A stretch of DNA of 6,882 nt from Bacillota bacterium (GCA_023441125.1 JAEZQV010000181.1:1-6882), one strand, 5' to 3'; positions 1 through 6,834 are shown, numbered from the stretch's first letter. Notes: generated from the sequence alone by a model not told the origin. Made by a program: numbers and translations.

Positions 1-1089
1 TTCTACAAATCTTTTCCGATTGACGTGGCTTTAATAAGAGGCACAACCGTAGATGAAAATGGTAATCTCACTATGGAGAAAGAGGGATTTTTGGCAGAAG
101 CCCTGCCCTTGGCACAAGCGACTAACAATTCCGGTGGCATTGTAATTGTACAGGCTGAATATCTGGCCAAAGCGGGTTCACTTCATCCGCAAAAAGTCAA
201 AGTTCCAGGCATACTCGTTGATTACATTGTTATTGCAACTAAGGTGGAATGTTCTTGTCAGAGCGGCGGCGTATATTTTAATCCGGCATTTTCCGGTGAC
301 ATTAGGGTTCCGCTAGACAGTATTCCGGAACTGCCAATGGATGAACGCAAGATTATTGCCAGACGTGCAGCCATGGAGTTAACACCCCGTACAGTTGTAA
401 ATTTAGGGGTTGGCATACCAAGTGACATTGCAAGTGTAGTATCGGAAGAAAGTGCAGCTGATTTAATAACTTTAACGACAGAATCAGGTGGCGTTGGTGG
501 CGTTCCAGCAAGCTTGCCCAACTTTGGACAGGTTTACAATGTAGAAGCGATCGTTGAACACCAGGCACAATTTGACTATTATGATGGCGGTGGCCTTGAT
601 GTAGCTTTTCTTGGATTAGCTCAAACCGACAAAGATGGTAACGTAAATGTCAGCAAATTTAAAGGGCGTGCTAATGGCCCTGGCGGATTTATTAACATCA
701 CGCAAAGCTCCAAGAAGGTTGTTTATTGTGGTTCTTTCACAGCTGGTGGCTTAGAAGTTGCTGCCGAAGATGGTAAGCTAGTCATCAAAAAGGAAGGTAA
801 GAATAAAAAATTCATCGACACTGTCGAGCAGATTACTTTTAGCGGTAAATACGCTTCAAAAGTCAAACAGCCGGTTGTGTATATTACTGAACGGGCTGTA
901 TTTAAACTGGAAAGCGGTCAAATGGTGCTTACCGAGATTGCACCTGGTATTGACTTAGATAAAGATATATTAGCTTTAATGGACTTTAAGCCAGTTATTT
1001 CACCTGACCTGAAAACTATGCCTGTTGAAATTTTTCAGACGAAATGGGGGCAACTCCGAACGATTCTTGAAACAAAACAGAAAGGTTGA
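1..1089 (+). CDS. Acyl-CoA:acetate/3-ketoacid-type CoA-transferase (YdiF/propionate CoA-transferase family), 5' end missing
   Basis: The enzyme moves CoA between a carboxylic acid and an acyl-CoA such as acetyl-CoA, activating or releasing the acid without ATP. The reading frame is open from base 1 to the TGA at 1087-1089. Translation from base 1 reads FYKSFPIDVALIRGTT, a typical internal stretch of this family, so the GTG at 25 is not the real start. The 362 visible residues are the C-terminal part of a protein usually about 520 residues long. Visible landmarks are LGVGIP (visible residues 135-140), the active-site motif TESGGVGGVPA with its candidate catalytic glutamate encoded at 481-483 (visible residue 161), and C-terminal family motifs VEQITFSG, YITERAVF and EIAPGIDL. 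In this family the glutamate forms the glutamyl-CoA thioester. It lies 6 nt upstream of an ACAD gene, as YdiF lies near YdiO in enterobacteria. The acid used cannot be read from sequence. Family call is firm; substrate is open. Confidence 0.93.
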   Translation, partial: FYKSFPIDVALIRGTTVDENGNLTMEKEGFLAEALPLAQATNNSGGIVIVQAEYLAKAGSLHPQKVKVPGILVDYIVIATKVECSCQSGGVYFNPAFSGDIRVPLDSIPELPMDERKIIARRAAMELTPRTVVNLGVGIPSDIASVVSEESAADLITLTTESGGVGGVPASLPNFGQVYNVEAIVEHQAQFDYYDGGGLDVAFLGLAQTDKDGNVNVSKFKGRANGPGGFINITQSSKKVVYCGSFTAGGLEVAAEDGKLVIKKEGKNKKFIDTVEQITFSGKYASKVKQPVVYITERAVFKLESGQMVLTEIAPGIDLDKDILALMDFKPVISPDLKTMPVEIFQTKWGQLRTILETKQKG

Positions 1090-1095
1090 TGCAAA

Positions 1096-2235
1096 ATGAT
1101 TGATATGACGCTCACCCCGGATCAACAAAAAATACAACAACTAGCCCGGGAGTTTACGGCCAAACATATTATTCCGGTAGCTGAAGAATGGGATAAAAAA
1201 GGTGAGTTTCCAGAATTTATTCTGGAGGAGGCAAAAAAAGCTGGGCTAAATTGTATGGCAGTGCCAGTGGAATATGGTGGCCCGGGATATGATTCCTTTA
1301 CTCAGTCTATAGTTGCAGAAGAATTGGGATATGGTTGCACTTCTTTTGCTATGGCTATTTGCGGTAACGGATTAAGCTCGTATCCACTGGCCGTTGCCGG
1401 TACAGATGAACAAAAAAAATTATACTACGGGCGGCTGGTTGCCGGTCAGATTGGCGGATTTTCTCTTACTGAACCGGGTGCCGGTTCCGACGCGGGTTCT
1501 TGTATAACTACTGCCGAACTGGACGGTGATGAGTGGGTTTTAAATGGAACCAAATGTTTTGCCACGAATTGCGGTTATGCCACTATTATGGTTGTATATG
1601 CTTCAACAGATCTTAGTAAAGGCGTAAAGGGACTTAATGCATTTATTGTGGAAAGAGAACGCGAGGGTGTTATCATTGGCACCCCAGAACATAAATTGGG
1701 TATTCGCAGTTCTAATACCGTGGAGCTTATCTTGAAGAATGTGAGAATACCTAAAGATCATCTGTTAGGCGTAGAAGGCGAGGGTATGAAGAATGCTATG
1801 AAAACCCTTGACATGGCCAGGCCGATTGTGGGGGCAATCGTAGTGGGTGTTGCTAGGCGGGCACTTGATGCTGCTGTTAAATTCGCGAAAGAATACCTTG
1901 ATATTAATGGTAAAAGTATCGGCAGTCACCAAGCTGTAGCTTTTAAACTGGCTGATATGGCAACCCAGATAGATGCGGCCAGACAGTTGACCCGAAGTGT
2001 TCTCCGTATGAAAGAAGCCGGGCTGCCATACACAAAAGAGTCAGCTATGTCCAAAACCTTTGCTACTGATGTCGTAATGCGCGTGACTGCAGACGCTGTA
2101 GAGTTAATGGGACACTATGGCTACTCCAAGGATTCCTTTGTAGAAAAACTCATGCGTGACGCCAAAGTCACTCAGATTTATGAAGGTACCAATCAGGTTC
2201 AACGAATAGTTATATCAGGAGCTTTATTAAAATAA
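1096..2235 (+). CDS. Acyl-CoA dehydrogenase family protein, putative catalytic subunit (ACAD-1)
   Basis: This is a flavoprotein of the acyl-CoA dehydrogenase fold, 379 residues, full length for the family. It would catalyse alpha,beta-dehydrogenation of an acyl-CoA, or enoyl-CoA reduction in the other direction, with an ETF as electron partner. Visible motifs are LTEPGAGSD (T125-D132), ATN (156-158), LDMAR (D239, R242) and YEGTNQ with candidate catalytic base Glu363. Two usually conserved elements are altered: RxQF is YLDI at 267-270, and QxxGG is ELMGH at 336-340. In homomeric ACADs these reach into the neighbouring subunit to hold its FAD. The ATG at 1096 is chosen because AAAGG lies about 10 nt upstream and the protein then starts as ACADs do; ATG 1105 is an in-frame alternative. 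The gene follows the CoA-transferase by 6 nt and ends in tandem stops (TAATAA, 2233-2238). The family is certain; the catalytic-subunit role is inferred. Confidence 0.93.
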   Translation: MIDMTLTPDQQKIQQLAREFTAKHIIPVAEEWDKKGEFPEFILEEAKKAGLNCMAVPVEYGGPGYDSFTQSIVAEELGYGCTSFAMAICGNGLSSYPLAVAGTDEQKKLYYGRLVAGQIGGFSLTEPGAGSDAGSCITTAELDGDEWVLNGTKCFATNCGYATIMVVYASTDLSKGVKGLNAFIVEREREGVIIGTPEHKLGIRSSNTVELILKNVRIPKDHLLGVEGEGMKNAMKTLDMARPIVGAIVVGVARRALDAAVKFAKEYLDINGKSIGSHQAVAFKLADMATQIDAARQLTRSVLRMKEAGLPYTKESAMSKTFATDVVMRVTADAVELMGHYGYSKDSFVEKLMRDAKVTQIYEGTNQVQRIVISGALLK

Positions 2236-2255
2236 TAAACCGTGCCGGAGAAATT

Positions 2256-2262
2256 AGGAGGA
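2256..2262 (+). promoter_or_regulatory. Ribosome binding site of the second ACAD gene
   Basis: AGGAGGA is a near-perfect anti-16S match. It sits 6 nt before the ATG at 2269 and thereby selects that start over the in-frame GTG at 2242, which lies upstream of the site itself. Confidence 0.85.
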
Positions 2263-2268
2263 ATATGC

Positions 2269-3414
2269 ATGAGTTATGTTTTAACTGAAGAACAACAACT
2301 TATCCAGCAAAACGCCCGGGAATTTTCCCAAGAATATGTGGAACCGATAGCTGCTGAGATTGATAGGAATAGTGAGCACCCAAAAGACATTGTGGAAAAG
2401 ATGGCCGAACATGATTTCCTTGGTATTTTTTTGTCAAGTGAATATGGCGGTGCCGAAGCCGGCTATCTAAGTTATGCAATAATTGTTGAAGAACTGTCCC
2501 GTGTAAGCGGTGCTGTCGCTGCCATTTTGATAAACCATGTTTCACTGGTAGCATATACTATCAACCGCTGGGGGACGGCTGAACAGAAGCAGAAATTTTT
2601 GCAGCTTTTATGCAGTGGTCAAAAGTTGGGGGCTTTTGCTCTCAATGAACCGGGGGCGGCTCCCGGAATTGGTGCGCACAAAGTAGTAGCTGTAAAAGAA
2701 GGCGATAACTATATATTAAACGGCCGTAAATGCTATATCGCTAATGGCGGCGTTGCCGGGGTATATATTGTTTTTGCCCAAACAAATGCAGAGGCTGGTG
2801 CACAGGGAATAAGTGCTTTCATCGTGGACGGCAATACGGCAGGATTATCAACAATTAGAACCATCGAGAAAATGGGACTAAGAGGCTGCCAATCTGCAGA
2901 ACTGAAATTTGAAAATGTGAGAATTCCTGCTGCAAACTTGCTAGGTTCAGAAGGGGTAGGCCTGGCCATCGCCGCCGAAGCCCAAGCTGCTGCCAGCATA
3001 GCCGAAGGCGCAATGGTCGTCGGCATAGCCCAGGCGGCGATGGAGGACGCTGTTAAATATGGTAAGCAGAGAATACAGTTCCGTCGACCCATCGCCAGTT
3101 TCCCCGCCATACAAACCATGCTGGCGGAAATGGCCGCCAACATTCATCTGTTGCGGCTGGCTGTATATGATGCCGCCAATCTTTTAGATAACGACAAACC
3201 CTTTGTTAATGAAGCAGCCATTATTAAGCTGTTTGCCGGTCGTATCGGTCAAAGCGCGCTGATCGATGTCATTCAAATTGAAGGCGGTTATGGCTATAGT
3301 CAGGAAATGATTGCTTCTCGCCTGTACCGCGATGTAAAAGGCGCAATTATTAAAGAAAACGCACTCGATTTTCCAGAAAAAGTTATTGCTGGCGCCTTGC
3401 TTGCCAACAACTAA
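2269..3414 (+). CDS. Divergent acyl-CoA dehydrogenase family protein, putative partner subunit (ACAD-2)
   Basis: This is a second ACAD-fold protein of 381 residues with the usual N-terminal helical, beta-barrel and C-terminal helical layout. The ATG at 2269 is preferred because AGGAGGA lies 6 nt upstream. It keeps the elements that in homomeric family members contact the partner subunit's FAD: RIQF (R268, Q270, F271) and QIEGGYGY (Q336, G339, G340). Elements a subunit uses for its own FAD and substrate are eroded. TEPGxGSD is NEPGAAPGI (from N126), the threonine of ITN is Ala158, the LDxxR aspartate and arginine are Ala240 and Ser243, and YEGTNQ is KENALD, although a glutamate remains at 363. 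I infer a non-catalytic or FAD-sharing partner of the preceding ACAD; an independent enzyme with unusual chemistry is the alternative. GC rises inside the gene, from about 46% (2641-2940) to 54% (2941-3240). Confidence 0.9.
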   Translation: MSYVLTEEQQLIQQNAREFSQEYVEPIAAEIDRNSEHPKDIVEKMAEHDFLGIFLSSEYGGAEAGYLSYAIIVEELSRVSGAVAAILINHVSLVAYTINRWGTAEQKQKFLQLLCSGQKLGAFALNEPGAAPGIGAHKVVAVKEGDNYILNGRKCYIANGGVAGVYIVFAQTNAEAGAQGISAFIVDGNTAGLSTIRTIEKMGLRGCQSAELKFENVRIPAANLLGSEGVGLAIAAEAQAAASIAEGAMVVGIAQAAMEDAVKYGKQRIQFRRPIASFPAIQTMLAEMAANIHLLRLAVYDAANLLDNDKPFVNEAAIIKLFAGRIGQSALIDVIQIEGGYGYSQEMIASRLYRDVKGAIIKENALDFPEKVIAGALLANN

Positions 3415-3450
3415 AACGTTTTTCGACATATGCGTACGTAGGGTTCAGTC

Positions 3451-3458
3451 GGGAGAAG
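3451..3458 (+). promoter_or_regulatory. Relict ribosome binding site of the broken sensor gene
   Basis: GGGAGAAG lies 7 nt before the ATG at 3466. It shows that this ATG was once a true translation start and helps mark the 5' limit of the pseudogene. Confidence 0.55.
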
Positions 3459-3465
3459 ATTAACT

Positions 3466-3736
3466 ATGACAAAATTGGAAGCAGCTATCATGCTTGCCGA
3501 AGCGATAAGAGTGTGTTGACACCGGAAAAGTAGTGAAGAGAACTATTCCGGCAAGTGCTTATGGAGTGCCACTTAAAGGTATTGTCTACCCAATTATTGA
3601 AGATGATGGAACACTCTCGGGGGTGTTGGGTACTTCGACATCCCTGGATAGTATTGAAAATACAATTCAATATTTATCGGCAGTCGTTGTAGAGATTGAA
3701 GAAATTGCTAAAATAATTTTATCTGAATTACATTAA
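3466..3736 (+). pseudogene. Remnant of an MCP-type small-molecule sensor protein, frame-disrupted and truncated
   Basis: Translation from the ATG at 3466, which has a good ribosome site, gives MTKLEAAIMLAEAIRVC and then TGA at 3517-3519. The match resumes in the next frame from about 3518. There it reads DTGKVVKRTIPASAYGVP followed by a domain-like stretch (PIIEDDGTLSGVLGTSTSL), ending at TAA 3734-3736. The pattern of TGK-VV-x-x-IP-x-x-YGVP-x-K-x-I and then D-G-x-x-x-G-V-x-G resembles the sensor domain of short cytoplasmic methyl-accepting chemotaxis-like proteins of Firmicutes, as I remember them. In those proteins a larger N-terminal part and long signalling helices flank this domain. Both are missing, so an internal deletion and/or frameshift plus C-terminal loss is the simplest reading. 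A GTG at 3533 could start a 67-residue product, but the resemblance begins before it and no clear ribosome site precedes it. Family assignment is tentative; disruption is directly visible. Confidence 0.55.
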
Positions 3737-3777
3737 ACCAAATGAACGGGCGAGGTGTATCAGCTTCGTCAAAAAAA

Positions 3778-3785
3778 GAAAGGGG
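3778..3785 (+). promoter_or_regulatory. Ribosome binding site of fixA
   Basis: GAAAGGGG lies 6 nt before the ATG at 3792. The identical octamer occurs before fixB at 4571-4578, a small sign that these two genes share a translation-initiation style and probably a history. Confidence 0.75.
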
Positions 3786-3791
3786 TAAACC

Positions 3792-4568
3792 ATGCACAAG
3801 CTTCTTGTCTGCTACAAATGGGTACTGGACGAACAAGACATCAAAATCGCGGGCGATTTGTCCCTCGACACCAGCCGGGCTAAATATAAAATCAGCGATT
3901 ATGACAAAAATGCCATTGAAGAAGGGGTTCTGTTAGCAGAGCAGCATGGCGGCAGTGTGGAGGCCCTTACCTTTGGCGCGGCAGCGGCCAAGCAATCTCT
4001 CAAAGATGCCCTGTCCAGAGGCTTGGAAAAAGCATATTGGCTGGGGGATGCCGCCGCCGACCAGGCGGACGCTTTTGTAACGGCCAATGTTTTGGCGGCC
4101 GCCATTAAAAAGATCGGTCAGTATGACTTAATACTATGCGGCGAGGGCAGCGCCGACGCCTACAGCCAGCAGACCGCCCCGCGCCTGGCGGCGGTGCTTG
4201 GCATTCCGGCCATCACCTTTGTGCAAAAGCTTATCGTTGCCGCCGGCAAAGTAGTGGCCACGCGCAAACTGGGCGACTGCACCGAAGAAATAGCCGTAAC
4301 CGGTCCGGCGGTAATCAGCGTCTTGCCTGAAATCAACAAACCGCGGATTCCGGGTCTCAAACAGGTTATGGCGGCCGCGAAAAAGCCGGCGGAAGAAATC
4401 AAACTGGCCGACCTCGAGCTGTCTGCCGACGACCTCGCGCCGAAAGTGCGCTGCGTAAGCGTCAAAGGCTACGTAATGGACCGGAAAAAAGTCATCTTCA
4501 ACGAGGCAAACCAGGCCGATAATGTTGCCAGATTAGTTGCCAGCCTTGCCCAAGAAGGCCTGTGCTAA
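3792..4568 (+). CDS. fixA: Electron transfer flavoprotein beta subunit, FixA/YdiQ type
   Basis: This is the beta subunit of a cytoplasmic ETF that shuttles electrons among an ACAD, FixCX and possibly NADH. Its 258 residues fit the family (E. coli YdiQ and FixA are about 255). Visible motifs are the N-terminal strand KLLVCYKWVLDEQDI, ISDYDKNAIEEG (the NPFDxxAxEE equivalent), the nucleotide-binding loop GEGSADAYSQQ (G117-Q127, with D122 and Q126/Q127), and EINKPRIPGLKQVM, the ETF-beta signature region. GEGSxDxYxQQ rather than the common GxQAIDGDTxQ is the form seen in FixA/YdiQ-like proteins. A strong ribosome site at 3778-3785 supports the start. The gene stops 21 nt before fixB, so the two are surely co-translated partners. 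Whether the beta-subunit flavin is a bifurcating FAD, as in FixABCX, or AMP replaces it, cannot be settled by eye. GC is markedly higher than in the upstream genes (about 62% at 4141-4440). Confidence 0.93.
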   Translation: MHKLLVCYKWVLDEQDIKIAGDLSLDTSRAKYKISDYDKNAIEEGVLLAEQHGGSVEALTFGAAAAKQSLKDALSRGLEKAYWLGDAAADQADAFVTANVLAAAIKKIGQYDLILCGEGSADAYSQQTAPRLAAVLGIPAITFVQKLIVAAGKVVATRKLGDCTEEIAVTGPAVISVLPEINKPRIPGLKQVMAAAKKPAEEIKLADLELSADDLAPKVRCVSVKGYVMDRKKVIFNEANQADNVARLVASLAQEGLC

Positions 4569-4570
4569 AG

Positions 4571-4578
4571 GAAAGGGG
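4571..4578 (+). promoter_or_regulatory. Ribosome binding site of fixB
   Basis: GAAAGGGG lies 11 nt before the ATG at 4590, a slightly long spacing. It is identical to the site in front of fixA. Confidence 0.65.
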
Positions 4579-4589
4579 TTACTATAAAC

Positions 4590-5522
4590 ATGCCGGGAAT
4601 TTGGATTTATTCAGAAGACAGCGCCGTCGCCAAGCAGCTTTTGACCGCCGGCCTTAGCTTAAAACAGAGCCTGCAGCAGCCTGTCAACGTACTGACCCTT
4701 GCGGCAAGCGACGCCCCGGGCTTAGTGCAGGCCGGCGCTGACAAAGTAGTTGTGCTGCAAGGCACCAATCCGTGGCCGGAAAGCTACAGCGCGGCCATAG
4801 AAAAACAGGTACAAGCAGAACAGGCCAGCGTACTGTTAGTCGGGGCCACGCTGCGCGGCAAGGATCTGGCCGCTAAAGTAGCAGCCGGGCTTAAGGCCGG
4901 CCTGGTGACCGACGCGCTCACCGTAAACTATGTGAATGGCGCCGTCGAAACAACGCGTTTAATCTATGGCGGTTTGGCGGTACGCACCGAAGCGGTACCC
5001 TTCCCGGCCCTGGTTACCATCCCGCCGCGTACGTTTGCCGAAGCCACAAGCTGCGGCGGTCAGGGTACGGTGGTAACCGTGGAAGTAAATAATGATGTCA
5101 ACGGCGTGACCATGCAAAACGTCTGCCCTATCGTCCGGCAAGGCGCCGATATCGCGGCAGCCAGCCGGGTTGTCGCTGTAGGGCGGGGGCTTGGCAACCA
5201 GGCGGATTTGGGTCTGGCCGAACAACTGGCCGCTGCTATTGGGGCTGAGATTGGCTGCACGCGCGGCATCTCAGAAGATTACCACTGGCTGCCCAATGAC
5301 CGGTATATCGGCATTTCCGGCCAGAAAATCAAACCCGAACTGTATATCGGTATGGGCATTTCCGGCCAGGTGCAGCATGTTGTCGGTATCCGGGATGCGA
5401 AAGTGATTGTCGCCATTGATGCCAATGAAAAAGCGCCGATTTTTGACGCAGCCGACTATGGGATCGTAGGGGATTTGTATGAAGTGGTTCCTTTACTGAC
5501 AGCCGCCTTGCAGAAGAAGTAA
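4590..5522 (+). CDS. fixB: Electron transfer flavoprotein alpha subunit, FixB/YdiR type
   Basis: This is the alpha subunit of the ETF, with an N-terminal ETF domain and a C-terminal FAD domain. At 310 residues it matches FixB/YdiR (about 312). The N-terminal part shows the LLVGATLRGKDLAAKVAAGL stretch. The C-terminal FAD domain shows GRGLG, CTRG with R225, YIGISGQ, PELYIGMGISGQVQH (S258, Q260, H263), VIVAIDANEKAPIF and ADYGIVGDLYEVVP. These are the standard contacts of the alpha-FAD in ETFs. The segment usually GQTG in mitochondrial-type ETF is GISG here, as in FixB. A 15-nt direct repeat, GGCATTTCCGGCCAG, at 5310-5324 and 5355-5369 encodes the two ISGQ motifs. The gene lies 21 nt after fixA and 28 nt before fixC. 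Assignment to the Fix branch rests on motifs and neighbours. Confidence 0.94.
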   Translation: MPGIWIYSEDSAVAKQLLTAGLSLKQSLQQPVNVLTLAASDAPGLVQAGADKVVVLQGTNPWPESYSAAIEKQVQAEQASVLLVGATLRGKDLAAKVAAGLKAGLVTDALTVNYVNGAVETTRLIYGGLAVRTEAVPFPALVTIPPRTFAEATSCGGQGTVVTVEVNNDVNGVTMQNVCPIVRQGADIAAASRVVAVGRGLGNQADLGLAEQLAAAIGAEIGCTRGISEDYHWLPNDRYIGISGQKIKPELYIGMGISGQVQHVVGIRDAKVIVAIDANEKAPIFDAADYGIVGDLYEVVPLLTAALQKK

Positions 5523-5550
5523 ATACCATGCATACCGTAGGGGGGATAGT

Positions 5551-6834
5551 ATGTCAGCTGATGAAAAATTTGATGCCGTAATTATCGGTGCCGGTCCGGC
5601 CGGCGCCGCGGCCGCTTATGTACTGGCCAAAAACGGGAAAAGCGTTTTGCTGGTGGAGCGGGGCACAAGCGCCGGGAGTAAAAACGTTACCGGCGGTCGC
5701 CTGTACACCTATGCGCTGGAACTGGTTGAACCCGGCCTGTATCAGGAAGCGCCGCTGGAAAGAAAAGTGGTCAGAGAGCAGATTATGATGTTAGGCGCCA
5801 ACGGCGCCATGACCATGGACTATGTCGACTATGACTTTGGCGAGGGCGTTCCCCAGTCCTATTCGGTGTTACGGGCGCCGTTTGATGAATGGTTCGCCGC
5901 CCAGGCCGAGGCCCAGGGCGCCATGGTGGCGCCAGGCATTTTAGTGGACGAACTTATCGAAGACGCCGGGAAAATTGTCGGTATCAAAGCCGGCGACGAT
6001 GAAATCTATGCTACCGTAGTCATTGCCGCCGACGGCGTAAACTCGTTTATTGCTCAAAAAGCCGGCCTGAGGCAAGATATCGCCGCCTGCCATGTGGGGG
6101 TAGGCGCGAAAGAAGTCATTGAGCTGCCGGCAACCGTGATTGCCGACCGGTTCAATCTAACTGGCGATGAGGGCGCGGCCCGGGTGTTGGTGGGCTGTCC
6201 CGGCGGCGTGTTAGGCGGCGGTTTTCTCTATACCAACAAAAACAGCATTTCTCTGGGAGTGGTGTTAAACCCGCCGGACTTGGCCCAAAATGGTACATCG
6301 ATTCACCAGCTCCTGCAGGAGCTGAAAATGCATCCGGCCATTTACCCCTTGATTAAAGACGGTACTACCATCGAATACGGCGCTCACCTGGTGCCGGAGA
6401 TCGGCTACCATGGCATGCCGGCAAAACTGTACCGGGACGGTCTGGTGGTAGTAGGCGACGCGGCCGGCATGGTGGTTAATACCGGCGCGATTATCCGCGG
6501 CATTGATTTGGCTATTGTCAGCGGAGTGGCGGCGGCCCGGGCTATCTTACGCAACGAAAACGAAAGCAATATCGGCCCGGCCTATATGCGGGAACTCGAA
6601 GCCCTGGAACTGACGCCGACCATGAAACTCTTTGCCAACTTCCATGAGCTGATGAGCAACCGGCGGATGATTGCCGTATACCCGGCCATGGCCAATGAGC
6701 TGCTGAAAGTGCTGTTTGCCGTGGATGGCAAGCTGCCGGCAAGAATGGATAAAGCCATGCTGAAAGTCCTGAAAAAGCATGTTACTTTCGGACAGTTACT
6801 GGCAGACGGCTGGAAGGGGTTTAAAGCGATATGA
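5551..6834 (+). CDS. fixC: FAD-dependent ETF:quinone oxidoreductase-like protein FixC/YdiS
   Basis: This flavoprotein accepts electrons from FixAB and, with FixX, passes them to the quinone pool; it acts at the inner face of the membrane. It has 427 residues, the normal FixC length. The N-terminal dinucleotide fold is clear: GAGPAG at residues 13-18 and the ribose-binding acidic residue E36 in LLVERG. Next come the FixC-specific SKNVTGGRLY (43-52), the MTMDYVDYD region, LGGGFLYTN, and the second FAD motif GDAAGM (G302-M307) followed by IIRGIDLAI. Unlike mitochondrial ETF-QO, it ends without its own cysteine cluster, and the iron-sulfur part is supplied by FixX. A G-rich ribosome site (TAGGGGGG, 5538-5545) precedes the ATG by 5 nt. 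The stop overlaps the fixX start (ATGA, 6831-6834), indicating translational coupling. No defect was seen. Confidence 0.95.
   Translation: MSADEKFDAVIIGAGPAGAAAAYVLAKNGKSVLLVERGTSAGSKNVTGGRLYTYALELVEPGLYQEAPLERKVVREQIMMLGANGAMTMDYVDYDFGEGVPQSYSVLRAPFDEWFAAQAEAQGAMVAPGILVDELIEDAGKIVGIKAGDDEIYATVVIAADGVNSFIAQKAGLRQDIAACHVGVGAKEVIELPATVIADRFNLTGDEGAARVLVGCPGGVLGGGFLYTNKNSISLGVVLNPPDLAQNGTSIHQLLQELKMHPAIYPLIKDGTTIEYGAHLVPEIGYHGMPAKLYRDGLVVVGDAAGMVVNTGAIIRGIDLAIVSGVAAARAILRNENESNIGPAYMRELEALELTPTMKLFANFHELMSNRRMIAVYPAMANELLKVLFAVDGKLPARMDKAMLKVLKKHVTFGQLLADGWKGFKAI

Larger units (their letters stand above)
3415..3791 (+). other. Low-GC gap between the ACAD pair and the fix genes
   Basis: This is the only stretch over 300 bases without an intact gene. 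It contains the broken sensor gene at 3466-3736. The left flank (3415-3465) has the 10-bp palindrome AAAACGTTTT overlapping the ACAD-2 stop, but with no loop and no GC-rich stem it is not a convincing terminator. The right flank (3737-3791) carries the fixA ribosome site. I find no well-spaced -35/-10 pair that I would defend. Hand-counted GC over 3421-3720 is 40%. Confidence 0.7.

Noticed and set aside
25..27. GTG at 25 as the start of the CoA-transferase
   Set aside because: The frame is open to base 1 and the upstream residues (FYKSFPID) continue the family sequence. The real start lies outside the window.
2242..2268. GTG at 2242 as the start of ACAD-2
   Set aside because: The only good ribosome site (2256-2262) lies downstream of this GTG and points to ATG 2269, which also gives a normal ACAD N-terminus.
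2733..3143. 136-codon minus-strand open frame opposite ACAD-2
   Set aside because: It is a low-complexity Ala/Ser/Pro-rich translation antisense to a conserved ACAD domain, with no family resemblance; a shadow of the GC-rich coding strand.
3413..3422. AAAACGTTTT palindrome at the ACAD-2 stop as a terminator
   Set aside because: There is no GC-rich stem and no loop. It is too weak to be an intrinsic terminator.
3660..3740. Possible promoter for the fix genes in the AT-rich end of the remnant
   Set aside because: TTGAAG can be paired only with poor -10 boxes at a sensible spacing. The sequence alone does not support a promoter.
6307..6324. Perfect 18-bp palindrome CAGCTCCTGCAGGAGCTG inside fixC
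   Set aside because: It lies in frame in conserved coding sequence (HQLLQELK), has no loop or flanking T-tract, and there is no repeat partner. A coding coincidence is the simplest reading.
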